Positions 11,122 through 20,758 of a stretch of DNA of 64,000 nucleotides are shown here, in pieces. The notes under the pieces are model-generated. The model did not search any database, was not told where the DNA came from, and saw only the letters and a list, made by a program, of their open reading frames with translations. Position 1 is the first letter of the stretch, and each line of letters starts with the position of its first letter. A program made the translations under genes and the position numbers. The stretch is taken from the NCBI GenBank assembly GCA_903632075.3, contig CAHIKZ030000807.1, positions 1,575,501 through 1,639,500 of the forward strand. The letters run 5' to 3'. The DNA comes from Acanthosepion pharaonis (Eukaryota; Mollusca; Cephalopoda; Sepiida; Sepiidae).

Positions 11122-11484
11122 TGTTATGGGACCTTACCCATAATAACATAATGGACTATTCCATACGTAATAAATACTGCACCTGAAGAGAAAGCAAGGA
11201 GTTCCGTCTGAAGTCTAGAGTTCAGTCTGAAGTCTGGAGTGAAGTCCGTCCAGAGTCTGTCAGCCAGTCGGAGAGAGTCAGTCAGTCGAGTCAGTGGCAG
11301 TCCAAAACAGAGTCGTGTTCAGACAAGTACTACTAAACCTGATTGTTCATACTGTCACTTTCTACCTCCTCTGTATATATTCCTGTTTGTAATATATCTG
11401 TGTTATTCCATATCCATATTCGAGTTCTTCTTTATTGGTTCTACCTTGGACTATCACCGTAGTACAAGGAACCGGACCATAACA
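11122..11484. mobile_element. solo LTR of an LTR retrotransposon
   Basis: The segment starts TGTTATGG and ends CCATAACA, an 8-bp inverted terminus of the TG...CA kind. It is flanked on both sides by the same 5-bp direct repeat TTACC (11117-11121 and 11485-11489), as expected of an integrase target-site duplication. Length 363 bp. Internally it has AATAAA near 11170 and a run of related AGTCTGAAGTCTGGAGT / GTCAGTCAGTCGAGTCAG motifs (11205-11310). No internal coding region remains, so it arose by LTR-LTR recombination. The family is undecided; a 5-bp duplication fits Ty3/gypsy or BEL/Pao. Confidence 0.85.
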
Positions 11485-11529
11485 TTACCATTACCATATA
11501 TGCTTTTCATATTTCTATATGTGCTCCTA

Positions 11530-12110
11530 TACATCTAATCATGAAACTGAATAAGAGTTTTGTTTCCTTAATCCTACCTATGAAATCTCTCTCAGGTTAG
11601 ATAAACCTCTTTATTTAAAAGTAAATCATTTCATATTTTCTCTGCTCTATGCAAATATACATCTTGTTGATCAGTTATCATTTGGCTTAGACTGGAATAG
11701 CATATTTTTTTCTTTGTATAGGTCATAGAAAATGATGATTCCTGGCTATTCTGGCCCTTGAAAATGTCAAAGAACAATAACATTAGGGTATTAGTCAAAT
11801 TAATATAAAAGGTGATTCATTCTATATAAAATGTTGTGATTTGATTCATTCTATGAATGACAAAAATGTGGTACTGGTATATTCATTGTCAACAATCTCA
11901 TCCAAAATCTTTCATGTCACTTTTGGACTGCTCAGTTTCTTGTTCGCTTATATAAGAGGGACCAGTTTTATTAGTATAGTAGCCCCAACAAAAAATGTGG
12001 TCATTGTCAACAATCTTGATGTGTTACTTTTCACAGTTTCTTGTTACAGTAATGTCATTGATGTTCTCAGTAATGTCATCGATGTTCTCAGAGGCAAGCA
12101 TGTCTGTAAT
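11530..12110. other. AT-rich interval with short local duplications
   Basis: Contains imperfect local direct repeats: TTTGATTCATTCTATGAATG against GGTGATTCATTCTATATAAA; ATTGTCAACAATCT twice (11885, 12005); and AATGTCAT(T/C)GATGTTCTCAG twice (12050-12090). No gene seen. Confidence 0.5.
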
Positions 12111-12114
12111 ATTT

Positions 12115-12553
12115 TTTATGATATGATATCGAGAAAATGACAAAATTTTGGAGAAAACAGAAACAAAAAGGAAACTTATACTTAACATCACAAAGAGACA
12201 GTTGAGGTTTCTGGGGCACATAATAAGGAAGGAAGGCTTGGAAATTTTGATACTCATGGGAAAGATAGAGGGCAAGAGGGAGAGAGGAAAATAACACAAA
12301 GTTTATAAGAAGAGCTACAAGGGATGGAAAGCTTTTGAAAGCCATGATCGCCTACATCCTGAGGATACCATGGGTTAAACATATGAGCAACGACAAGCTT
12401 TTGGAGAGAATAGAAACAAAAAGGAAACTTATACTTAACATCACAAAGAGACAGTTGAGGTTTCTGGGGTACATAATAAGGAAGGAAGGCTTGGAAATTT
12501 TGATACTCATGGGAAAAATTGAGGGCAATAGGAATAACAGCAAACAACGTATA
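12115..12553 (+). mobile_element. LINE ORF2 C-terminal fragment, internally duplicated
   Basis: Two tandem copies (12130-12290 and 12390-12530) each contain CATCACAAAGAGACAGTTGA and encode KRKLILNITKRQLRFLG, near the end of ORF2 in a LINE whose upstream part appears at 56720-57420 and 61070-61430. The second copy continues on the other side of the MITE at 12554-12731, giving LSKWMVEQGLGEITERQSS and TRDRKLWRAMIAYI up to about 12870. The clade is not resolved. Frames are broken. Confidence 0.65.
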
Positions 12554-12731
12554 ACATATTTATCCTACACACAAGCCACCAATCTGCCACTGGGTGGCAT
12601 GCCACTATTGTTTAATGCTGGTGGTCTGACAACAGGCCACCAGTGTTTGTCTCAGCAATGTTACCACTTGTGGACTGCTGGCATTGCCACCAGCAGCCCG
12701 TCAGCAGGCCACTAGCATCTTGCATGTAGGA
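12554..12731. mobile_element. nested MITE with CCTACA...TGTAGG ends
   Basis: A 178-bp GC-richer insertion interrupting the LINE fragment. It starts CCTACACACAAGCCACC and ends AGCATCTTGCATGTAGG, so the ends are imperfect terminal inverted repeats; the interior contains repeated CCACC/GGTGG and CCACTAG blocks. The LINE reading resumes directly after it. An AT/AT or ATCCTA-type duplication at the junction is possible. A partial copy lies at 4555-4668. No coding capacity. Confidence 0.7.
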
Positions 12732-12870
12732 TAGTGAGCTTGAGTAAATGGATGGTGGAACAAGGTTTAGGAGAAATAACAGAAAGACAAAGTTCATTAA
12801 GAGCTACAAGAGACAGGAAGTTGTGGAGAGCCATGATCGCCTACATCATGAGTGGAAACTGCACATAAAG
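12732..12870 (+). mobile_element. continuation of the interrupted LINE fragment
   Basis: Encodes LSKWMVEQGLGEITERQSS and TRDRKLWRAMIAYI, the end of the LINE ORF2 split by the MITE. Confidence 0.6.
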
Positions 12871-12879
12871 AACAAGATA

Positions 12880-13165
12880 TACCTGCATGACCAAGTGGTT
12901 AAAATATTTACATTGTAACTATAAGACTTGAGTTTGAATATCATCATGGTTGATTTGTCAGAGAGGTGGAAACTCTACCATACATCTTGAATGACATTGG
13001 GTGGACAAACACTATTCAGAAGCTGTCAATGGTTGTGCTATCAAAAATCATCAGGCTTGAACATATTGGCCATGTACAAACTATTCATCCCTGAAACTGT
13101 CACTAAGATTTGTTCAGCAAAGCTGCAGTACAAACCATGTTCAGTGTGTGAGTGTTGAAGACACA
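12880..13165 (+). mobile_element. tRNA-headed SINE (type V)
   Basis: The head contains an A-box-like TGACCAAGTGGTTAA and a B-box-like GAGTTTGAATATC. The body is homologous along its length to 45650-46015 (shared ...ATGGTTGTGCTA... and ...GCAGTA/GTAGTATAAAC...). No anticodon stem is convincing. The copy is old. Confidence 0.65.
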
Positions 13166-13279
13166 AATGTGCCTAAGCAGGTGTCTTCAACAGGGATTAG
13201 CTAACCACTCTAGCAGATGGGGGTATTCGGGATCAAGTAGCCAATTATTATCTTTTACATACCTATGAAGTGAAATAAA

Positions 13280-13450
13280 TTCTACAGAAAAGGATGTGAA
13301 AATTTGCATAGCTAAAGCTTGGGTCATCTTGCAGAAAATGGTATATAATCTAGAAATCTGATCTACCAGACAACCTCAAATAGAGATTCCTTTGCACGAC
13401 TGTTGAAGTGGTTTTAATATATGGTGCTACTGCATGGACAGAAAACCCTA
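13280..13450 (+). pseudogene. LINE reverse-transcriptase fragment
   Basis: Reads KDVKICIAKAWVILQKM, then after a stop RQPQIEIPLHDC, and a degraded YGATAWT. This is the pattern of the region just before the end of LINE ORF2 (DIKxRIxxAW...LPxxxKIxxFRAxVxSxLxYGAExWT). Short and broken. Confidence 0.5.
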
Positions 13451-13479
13451 GAGTTTAAGAAAAAATTAGTCAACAATGG

Positions 13480-13700
13480 TTCTTTGCAGCTTAGTTGGTT
13501 AGAGCATGTCAGATTTAACAATAGCTCCCTCTGCCCAGAGGTACACAGGTTCGAATCCTGCCAGAGAGAATAAATTTTTCTTCAGTTAGAATTCTTGAAC
13601 ATTCAGCCCAGTATATAAAAATAAATAGACATACTGTTTGAAAAAATAAACAGAGCTTCTACTCAAATACGAGTATCCACTAGAAATAAAGTTTAAAGTG
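13480..13700 (+). mobile_element. tRNA-headed SINE (type T), full unit
   Basis: The head begins TTCTTTGCAGCTTAGTTGGT and continues TAGAGC (A box), then 40 bp on GGTTCGAATCCTGCC (canonical B box). The body contains TTGAACATTCAGCCCAGTAT and ATAAACAGAGCTTCTACTCA, matching the 357-bp units at 52404-53205 and the pieces at 29825-30040 and 43165-43590. It looks like a SINE with an intact pol III promoter rather than a true tRNA gene, because no acceptor stem closes. Confidence 0.75.
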
Positions 13701-13852
13701 AGAAAAATCTGTCAGATAAATAAAAAAATCCATTACTTTCTCTAAAATTTGCTTTATTTACATATATGCATATCAGGCACAAATATTTTTTTAATGTTGA
13801 AACAAATGTACAGTTTTGTAGTGGGGATGTACATGTTCTAATGTAACACTGC

Positions 13853-13854
<2 letters not shown>

Positions 13855-13891
<37 letters not shown>
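13855..13891. repeat. (TA)n microsatellite
   Basis: About 37 bp of TA at the left border of the PLE-type element. Confidence 0.95.
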
Positions 13892-13892
<1 letters not shown>

Positions 13893-13894
<2 letters not shown>

Positions 13895-14735
13895 ATTATG
13901 CTGTATTAATGTTAATATAATGTCAACGTCGGACATTTCGGTCTATTTTAGACCATCATCAGGACATATTCATAAAACATAATTAACATTAGAACATATA
14001 CAAATTCAATATGAAAAAGACAATGGACATAAGAGCACGACTAATCCAAGCAGATAACTGAAATTTTTATATAAGATCAGCGTTCTGTTTAAATATGATC
14101 ACGTCGTCGTCACATGGGCGATGTTGTGAAAACGTATTCGAAGATGATTTCAAAATACCAAACAAGCTCGACTGATCCACTTTCTCACATAAACAGTTCG
14201 CCAAGAAATCCCTTCCGTTCCTACAGGAACAGGCAGAGATCAATAGGTTCCTACACCCTCCTACAAGCCTGAAGTCCTCCACGCTACAAAGCAAATCAAA
14301 AATGATTTCAAAATACTAGACGAGCTCAATGGAACAACTCTCCCATATAAACAGTTCGTCAAGAAATCCCTTCCCCTCTTACAGGAATACGCGGAGATCA
14401 ATAGATTCCTACACCCTCGTACAAGCTTGAAGTCCTCCATGTTATAAAGCAAATTCAGGTTTGTATTTCCAGTAGACAGTATGTAAGCAAATATATGGAT
14501 ATAGATCCGACAGTATGAAGAAAAATATACAGAAAAAACAAACAAAAATCTTAATATGCAATTATGCTGTATTAATGTTAATATAATGTCAACGTCGGAC
14601 GTTTGGTCTATTTTAGACCATCATCAGGACATATTCATTTCTAATATTAATTATGTTTTATGAATATGTCCTGATGATGAATCTAAAATAGACCACGTTG
14701 ACATTTATATTAACATTAATACAACATAATATATT
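13893..14735 (-). mobile_element. Penelope-like, non-autonomous element with direct and inverted terminal repeats
   Basis: An 80-bp repeat occurs directly at 13895-13980 and 14557-14635, and inverted at 14640-14730 (shared ATATTAATGTTAATA... and TCATCAGGACATATTCAT). Two direct copies plus one inverted truncated copy is the characteristic layout of Penelope-like elements, whose pLTRs are often accompanied by an inverted partial pLTR. Between the direct copies lie two tandem units of about 170-180 bp (about 14125-14290 and 14300-14460). They share AAGAAATCCCTTCC and GAGATCAATAG, and both have a frame, RNLLISA on the minus strand, too short to identify. TA tracts flank both sides. Confidence 0.65.
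13924..13974 (-). ncRNA. hammerhead-ribozyme-like motif in a PLE terminal repeat
   Basis: Minus-strand order: CTGATGA (13962-13956), one extra base, a perfect 5-bp stem AGACC/GGTCT closed by a 5-nt loop (13954-13940), GAAA (13939-13936), then TGTCCGAC. This reproduces the conserved boxes of the hammerhead core around stem II. Helix III would be minimal, which is the known state of animal PLE ribozymes that may act as dimers. The second direct copy (14587-14632) has lost the G of GAAA; the inverted copy (14655-14700) is also degraded. Confidence 0.55.
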
Positions 14736-14752
14736 AAGATTTTTTTTTGTTT

Positions 14753-14754
<2 letters not shown>

Positions 14755-14833
<79 letters not shown>
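14755..14833. repeat. long (TA)n microsatellite
   Basis: About 78 bp of perfect TA, a strong cruciform-forming sequence, at the right border of the PLE element. Confidence 0.97.
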
Positions 14834-14834
<1 letters not shown>

Positions 14835-15079
14835 CGCTTACTTTAATGGTTTTTACTTCATATAAGTTTTACTTTCTATGTATATCCTAGGTTTTGCTAA
14901 AATTGTCAAACTTTTTTTATGTGAATAATATAAAAATTAGATAAAGTATGTCTAAGAGGAAATACTACAGCTACATGATCAATCTGGGTGCTAATGTTAT
15001 CATAATAGTCAAAGAGTGTAGAAGAAGCCTCTACAGGACTGTTGGTTCAATAATTGGCCTAAAAAGAATGTTATATATT

Positions 15080-15320
15080 TTGTAGTATGAAATGAAAAGA
15101 TAGTATTGAATCAATTGCTAGAGCTGCTGCTAAGAAAGTTAGTTTGCTTTGTCATGTTAGATAAATTTTCTCTCCAGAATCTATCTTACATATTTATAAG
15201 TCTACCATTCACCCATGTTTAAATATTACTGCCAAATGTAGTCTGGTACTTTTGTTATATATTTAGGGATTCTTGATAAAATCCAAAGAAGAATCTTCAT
15301 GATTATTGGTCATGACTTGC
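15080..15320 (+). mobile_element. CR1-like LINE RT fragment
   Basis: Reads SIARAAAKKVSLLCHVR-like, then SPESILHIYKSTIHPCLN (15175-15230), the conserved LYKSxIRPxxEY block, and later LDKIQRR-like sequence. Frames are interrupted. Same LINE group as 60400-61052. Confidence 0.6.
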
Positions 15321-15329
15321 CATAAACAC

Positions 15330-15785
15330 ATATATAAGTTTGGTCAAAGAACAAAAAAATTTCTTTCTTAAAAATATTTCTACTATATTTCACAATATTT
15401 TCATAATTTCCAACGCATATGCAAATACAAATTATTCAATGTTTGAGTGTGTTCAGCTTTCATATACCATTATCAAAGAGTTTTTGTGCTATGTCAGTTT
15501 CATAATTTTTCAAATATACATCCAAAATATATATATATTCTACACATGCACACAGACACACATACATACAATGAAGAAAAAATCAACCTAACATCAATAA
15601 AAAAGTATATAAATTACTATTTTTAACTTAATATAAAAATAATAAAAGTCAGAAAATCAGCAGTCATTTGCTGATACCTCCTGATGAGTGGACCAGCTGA
15701 TTACAAAAATGGTTTGTCTACAAAACTCTGGAGTCAAAATTCCAAATATAACATCAATCAGCTATGGGAAAATTTCATATTTGCA
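15330..15785. other. AT-rich interval, no gene seen
   Basis: The short frame at 15340-15591 has no recognisable motif. The interval ends at the TA/TG tract. Confidence 0.4.
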
Positions 15786-15788
15786 TTA

Positions 15789-15790
15789 AT

Positions 15791-15843
<53 letters not shown>

Positions 15844-15861
15844 AAATATATATATATATAT
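15789..15861. repeat. compound (TA)n(TG)n(TA)n microsatellite
   Basis: TA then TG/TTTG then TA, about 70 bp, directly left of the foldback at 15866. Confidence 0.95.
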
Positions 15862-15865
15862 GGGA

Positions 15866-16884
15866 ACTACACAAAAGCTTTCATGTTTCAGTCCTAAGAT
15901 TGTACTTCCTCGGGTGATGGTGATAACTTGTGATAAAAATGAATTAATAGGAAAATTTAAAAACAAATCATTACCTCTTTTCGCAAATTAAAGTGGGGGA
16001 CATAAGGTCAGAATTTCTTGTAAATGCCAGAAACATGTATCATGTAAGGATTTACAAGTTCTATTTTTTTAACATTTTCCATTTTACCGTAGGAGTTTTG
16101 TTAACTTCTTTTAAGAGCCAAAAATATTTCGAAAGGGATATTTTGTAACAATACATGATCCATGTTCCCTGTGTTTACAAGAAAAATTGCATATTATAAA
16201 GTTTCCTAACTATAAAGATCTGTTAAACCAAAGAAATGAATTAACAGTGTTATGTCGGCATTGTCTACCTTTTACCTTAAAATAGTGTTAAAAAATTTTT
16301 TCATAAATAATTACATATCACAATTGTATAGCTATAATTTTATTAGTATATAATGGTCCACCCAATATTTATTTGATTTATTTAACTTTAATATTGCTAT
16401 TTTTTATCCTCTATTCAGTATAATTAGCAAGGTATATAGATGTTCCACATTTTTTATTTTATCTATTGGCCCCTTTAAGAAGCTTCCTGAGTATATAAAA
16501 AAAATTGTTTCTGATCACTTTATGTCTACTTCAACAAATCAACACATCATACTTGGCTACATCCATAATACAATTGTTGCTACAATGTTTCCTAGTATTG
16601 TTTGGATGACACATCTAATTATCAGTTTTTCTTGACATGTAAAAATAACCAACCCTCTGACCTTTTTTTTTATATTTTAGCATAGATCTGGCATTCAATT
16701 GGTTAATCTAGACATACCCATAAATATATTTTTAATTCTGACCTTATGCCTCCACCTTTAACTTCTGAAAAGGGGTAACAATTTGTTTACAAATTTCCCT
16801 AAAAAATCATTTTTATCGCAAGTTATCTACCATTGCCTGAGAAAGTAAAATCTTAGTACTGAAACATGAAAGCTTTTGTGTAGT
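15866..16884. mobile_element. foldback element, about 1.02 kb
   Basis: Inverted arms of about 150 bp: left at 15866-16020, right at 16730-16884. They share ACTACACAAAAGCTTTCATG at the tips and CATAAGGTCAGAATT near the inner ends. The interior of about 700 bp is AT-rich and non-coding. Both sides are bordered within about 160 bp by TA tracts. Layout and size resemble the other foldbacks here; it is probably an inverted PLE-type terminal-repeat derivative, by analogy only. Confidence 0.75.
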
Positions 16885-17050
16885 GATGTAAAATGATTTT
16901 TTTGTAATCTATTATAATAGATAATAGATATAATAGATATAATAAAAATATTATATTTTGCTCTACTTTGTATTGAGCACATTTTATAGAAGTAAAAGAA
17001 ATTAAAGTAAATGCTATGATTTACTCCATCAGTTCTTTCTCTCATTTGGA

Positions 17051-17051
17051 C

Positions 17052-17105
<54 letters not shown>

Positions 17106-17132
17106 TAATAATATATTATATATATATATATA
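17051..17132. repeat. interrupted (TA)n microsatellite
   Basis: TA tracts at about 17051-17102 and 17118-17132. Confidence 0.95.
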
Positions 17133-17204
17133 ATCCAAGTGAACCCTAACAATATAAAATATTAAAACTGATTCACAAAGAGAGCTCAATGCATTTATTC
17201 TAAC

Positions 17205-17440
17205 AAAGCATATAAATTACATACAATAATAATTAAAATTACCCCATAGTTATGACCATTTCCCATATGAATTAAGATTTACTTCCAAGGGTTTTCAAAC
17301 CAATCAAGGTAATAAGATAAAATTTTAAAAAATTATCCTATTATCTTGATTGGTTTGAAAATCCTTTTGAGTAAATCTTAATTCATGAGGTGAAATGATC
17401 GTGACTATGAGGTAATTTTAATTCCTATTGTATGTAATAT
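17205..17440. repeat. long near-perfect hairpin (foldback)
   Basis: Arms of about 100 bp meet at about 17325: TTCAAACCAATCAAGGTAAT on the left is mirrored by ATTATCTTGATTGGTTTGAA on the right, and both ends read into TTACATACAATA / TATTGTATGTAA. Loop of about 20 bp. No coding capacity; TA tracts lie on both sides. Confidence 0.8.
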
Positions 17441-17462
17441 ATATATATATATATATATTAGA

Positions 17463-17506
<44 letters not shown>
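17440..17506. repeat. (TA)n microsatellite, interrupted
   Basis: Two TA runs separated by TTAGACACTA. Confidence 0.95.
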
Positions 17507-17509
<3 letters not shown>

Positions 17510-17510
<1 letters not shown>

Positions 17511-17600
17511 ACAGTTCAGGAAAATTTATAACAAAGTGTCAAAAATTTTTCAAGTGACACATTTTGTCCTTTAGGGCATCACCAGACTAAAATGATGTTT
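17510..17600 (-). mobile_element. degraded PLE-type terminal repeat
   Basis: Minus-strand order CTGGTGATG, GCCCTAAAGGAC, AAAATGTGTCAC is a decayed form of the CTGATGA, GTCC..GGAC, GAAAC-CGTCAC series seen better at 23229-23260. It begins right after a TA tract. Likely a single truncated pLTR. Confidence 0.4.
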
Positions 17601-17604
17601 ATGC

Positions 17605-18122
17605 TGATGTGATTACACTTGCATATGAAGTAGAGGTGATGCTAAAATTATATATATATGTGTGTGTGTGTGTCTTTGTGTGTGTGTGTGTGCTTATATA
17701 TTTTTGTGCACAGTTTTTATGTATTCCCCACAATGTAATAAATACATGAGATTTGATGTTTGTATTTCTAGATGTGTGACTTTGTGACAGTGTATGTGTA
17801 AGACTGGGCATAAAATGAACTGGGCAAAAAATGCCATTCAAATCTGTGTAATTGGTATCCTTCGGGAGATTCGCAATAACACATACCTTCTGCTGTTAAG
17901 ATTTCTATGCTGAATACAGGACTCCTTACCAGCAAACGTGCACACACACACACACACACTAATGAAAGTGCATACAAAAAATGTATGGAACCATACATAT
18001 ATGTGTGCATATAAGAATTCAGAAACATGCTTACATACATAAGTAGAGATGCAGTAAAGAGAATCTTCAAATGCAAATATAAATGCAGTAATATAGACAT
18101 CTCCACTTGCATAAGACCCCCC

Positions 18123-18162
<40 letters not shown>
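17605..18162. other. interval of microsatellites without genes
   Basis: Contains TG (17658-17692), CA (17941-17960) and TA (18124-18159) tracts. The frames through it are microsatellite translations. Confidence 0.5.
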
Positions 18163-18271
18163 GTAACAAAATATTGTCAATGTATGCTTCTTATAAACGG
18201 TAGATATAATAGGCTGATGAAAAAAAAATGAGAGATAAAAGAACAATAAAAAAAATATTAATATTGATACT

Positions 18272-18793
18272 AGGTCTAATAATATTTATTTTATATTAGT
18301 ATATTTTGGACACACCTGTGTCCTTTCTCAACAAGACATGAAATAAAAAATGAAGTGGGACTTTTTTTTTTCATATATTACTGAAGAGAGCTAGTAGTTT
18401 TGGAGGCCCATTGTTTGCCCTGATGTGGTTAGTAGAGGGTTTGGAGAAGGCTTTTTTTGGGAATTGTATTCATTGATTATACCTAAATTCCTTTTTAAAC
18501 CTAGAAGGTGTCAATTTATTTTAAAAATGTTTTTTAACTCACATTTCAAAATAAGTTCACACATTCTAGGTTTAAGTAGCAATTTAGATATACTCAATGA
18601 ATACAGTTTCCACAAAAACCCCTCTACAACCCTAATCATGGCAAACAACTGGCCCCAAACTTCTAGATCTTTTCTGTAATATCAACCATGGGGTGGAGGT
18701 GTGGGTTCCACTTCATTTTCTATTTCTCATCCTGTTGAGAAAGAACACAGATATGTCCAAAATATACTAATATACAATAAGTATTATTAGTCT
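18272..18793. mobile_element. foldback element, about 0.52 kb
   Basis: Nested inverted arms from the tips inward: ATATTAGTATATTTTGGACA (18292) against TGTCCAAAATATACTAATAT (18753); then TTTCTCAACA against TGTTGAGAAA; then GAGGGTTTGG-like blocks against CCCTCTAC. Arms total about 240 bp each with mismatches; the centre is near 18535. The 84-codon frame inside is an accident of the inverted repeat. Confidence 0.75.
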
Positions 18794-18799
18794 TAGTAT

Positions 18800-19500
18800 A
18801 AATATTATATTTTTTTATTGGGCTGTAATTTTTCATTGGTACAAGTTTAGTTAGAGACGAACAAAAGTTTTGCTAAGGATTTTTTATTCATTTTTTTTAA
18901 CTGTATTTTAGACAATCTTCTTGGTTTCTGGTACACATTTAAATATAAATAATACAATGTCCAAGTATTTTTGGATTTTATAAATGATTATCAAAAAGTT
19001 CTTATTTTTTATGCTGCCAGTTTCATCATTTTTCAAATATTACCTCTATATGTGTCATGGTTTCCAGTATATACTTAAATACAAATTGTCACATGTTTGA
19101 GTTCTTTTGGATCTCATAAACTATTATTAGTTATATTATCATAATTATTAATATTATGCATGTCATGTCAGATTTTTAAAGTATCTTGAGATGACAGCTC
19201 GTGTTGTATCATTTTTTTAATTTATGAATTATATTTAGTATATTCATTTATTGGTCTGGTGTGGTTAGTCCTTTATGTATAATGCTTCAAATATTTGTAA
19301 TTGTTTTTTTACAGTTTATGTGATATTGTATTTTTGTGTTATTGGCATGGATTTGTCAGATTACTTGTGCATTGTGTTGGTTGGTAATATGGGTTTTAAT
19401 TGAACTATTATCAGATAAAGGAGATATGAATTGATGCAGTTATGCAATGTTTGTGTAACTAATGTATATGTTGTCTGAATTATTATTATTAGACATTCTT
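18800..19500. other. AT-rich interval
   Basis: No coding, tRNA-like or long inverted-repeat structure recognised. Two loosely similar stretches (18960-19020 and 19085-19140, TTGGAT(T/C)T...TAAA) may be old duplications. Confidence 0.35.
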
Positions 19501-19502
19501 TA

Positions 19503-19873
19503 ATTGAATGATTCATTTTTACAGCTTATCAATCCCTTGCAGATTATTTAAAGCCAGAAAATATTTTTAGATTTTAAAATAATTTTTTTTTTATTTTCAA
19601 TAGTAATGATTTAGTGATACAAGTTTTACTAATTAATCCATAGCTGTGGGAGGAGAGGTGGATTCATACCTTTCCCAAAAGTATTTGCGCATACGTGAAT
19701 ATAAAGAAGCCAAATGTAATTGGAACTCAGTTTTCTGGTTAACAATTCTGAGCCATTATCACTTACAGCACCTAGTATTCTGAAGCAGTCACCCATCTAG
19801 GTACTAACCAGGCTTTATGTTGCTTAACTTTGGTGATTGTATAGGAATCACTGTTTCAAGGTGATGTGGCCAT
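19503..19873 (-). mobile_element. 5S-rRNA-headed composite SINE
   Basis: On the minus strand it begins GGCCACATCACCTTGAAACA and runs through TTAAGCAACAT, CTGGTTAGTACCTAGATGGG and TGCTTCAGAATACTAGGTGC. This is the 5S rRNA order (TTAAGCAxxxT, GGTTAGTACTTGGATGGG, GGAATACCxGGTGC) from about 19873 to 19762, including the internal promoter region. A shortened tRNA-like piece follows, then GGGAAAGGTATGAATCCACC, and the tail CTGGCTTTAAATAA...GGGATTGATAAGC ending in ATTCA repeats. Related copies: 37481, 49331, 57723. Confidence 0.85.
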
Positions 19874-20105
19874 AAGCTAGACATTCTTTCACTCAGTAAG
19901 TGAATATATAAGCAATATAGGTTTGTTGAAGTTTTGATATTTTTTCTTTTGTCATTGATGGTGATCAAGTCAGATTTTTTTTGGTAGTAAGCTATGAGTT
20001 AAATTTATTAATTTTTTATTAATTTTTTTAATTTTTTAATCTATTTTCATGATTAATGTACCATTGGCTTTTGTAGAATGTTATTTTATTGGAATTTAAC
20101 CAATT

Positions 20106-20110
<5 letters not shown>

Positions 20111-20142
<32 letters not shown>
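20111..20142. repeat. (TA)n microsatellite
   Basis: About 32 bp of TA. Confidence 0.95.
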
Positions 20143-20145
<3 letters not shown>

Positions 20146-20149
20146 AATA

Positions 20150-20330
20150 AATTTTTAGTACCACACCGTAATAAAACAAGTTTTAAGATAGGGATAATAA
20201 CTTAATATTCAACGATTGAAATCAAATGAAATAAATATAACCTAAGGTGTTTTTCGACTGACACTTCATCAGAAGTCAATCATCGATATGAAAAGATCCT
20301 ATTTAAAAAACAAAACCCCCCTTTTGATTT
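20150..20330 (-). mobile_element. PLE-type terminal repeat with CTGATGA/GAAAA boxes
   Basis: The minus strand carries CTGATGA (20272-20266), AGTGTCAGTC and GAAAAACACC. The boxes are present but no convincing stem II closes between them, so a ribozyme is doubtful. It follows a TA tract. Confidence 0.4.
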
Positions 20331-20336
20331 ATATTT

Positions 20337-20381
20337 CAGCAGAAGACAACCATTGGTATTAAAATACCAATGGTTGGCTTC
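20337..20381. repeat. perfect short hairpin
   Basis: CAGAAGACAACCATTGGTAT and its near-perfect reverse complement surround a tiny AAAA loop. It may be the junction of two inverted terminal repeats. Confidence 0.8.
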
Positions 20382-20397
20382 TGCCAAAGTATCAGTC

Positions 20398-20658
20398 AAA
20401 ATGTGCTGACTGTTTTTGGAAAATAAAACATTCCTATAACTCTAGATGCATACATAAAACAATCCATACATTTGGTTAAAATTAAAAAATAAAATCATTC
20501 TTTATAATGGCAAAAAAAATATAGCTGAAAGTGCTTGGACACACAAAGAATTTGGACAATTTCTACATAATTTAAGCCAGGAAAGAGAATTATTAGAACA
20601 CAAGAAAAATTAAATAAAAACTTAGCCACATAAAAGATGGATTGCTTCCCAAATATAC

Positions 20659-20665
<7 letters not shown>
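20398..20665 (+). mobile_element. dispersed PLE 3'-region repeat, copy 1
   Basis: Homologous to 22145-22445, 39185-39465 and 43960-44190 (shared AATGTGCTGACTGT, ACATTCCTATAAC, GACAATTT...CAGGAAAGA, GGATTGCTTCCCAAATA). Each copy runs into a TA tract on its right. In copy 22145 it lies directly downstream of a GIY-YIG coding remnant, so it is the 3' part of that PLE. Confidence 0.65.
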
Positions 20666-20711
<46 letters not shown>

Positions 20712-20758
20712 TAGATAGATAGATAGATATGTACATATATATATATATATAATGGATA
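20666..20758. repeat. (TA)n with (GATA)n
   Basis: TA tract, about 5 GATA units (20709-20730), then TA again. Confidence 0.95.

Noticed and set aside
20150..20330. Strong hammerhead call on the CTGATGA/GAAAA boxes
   Set aside because: No stem II closes between the boxes, so it is kept only as a terminal-repeat feature with low confidence.
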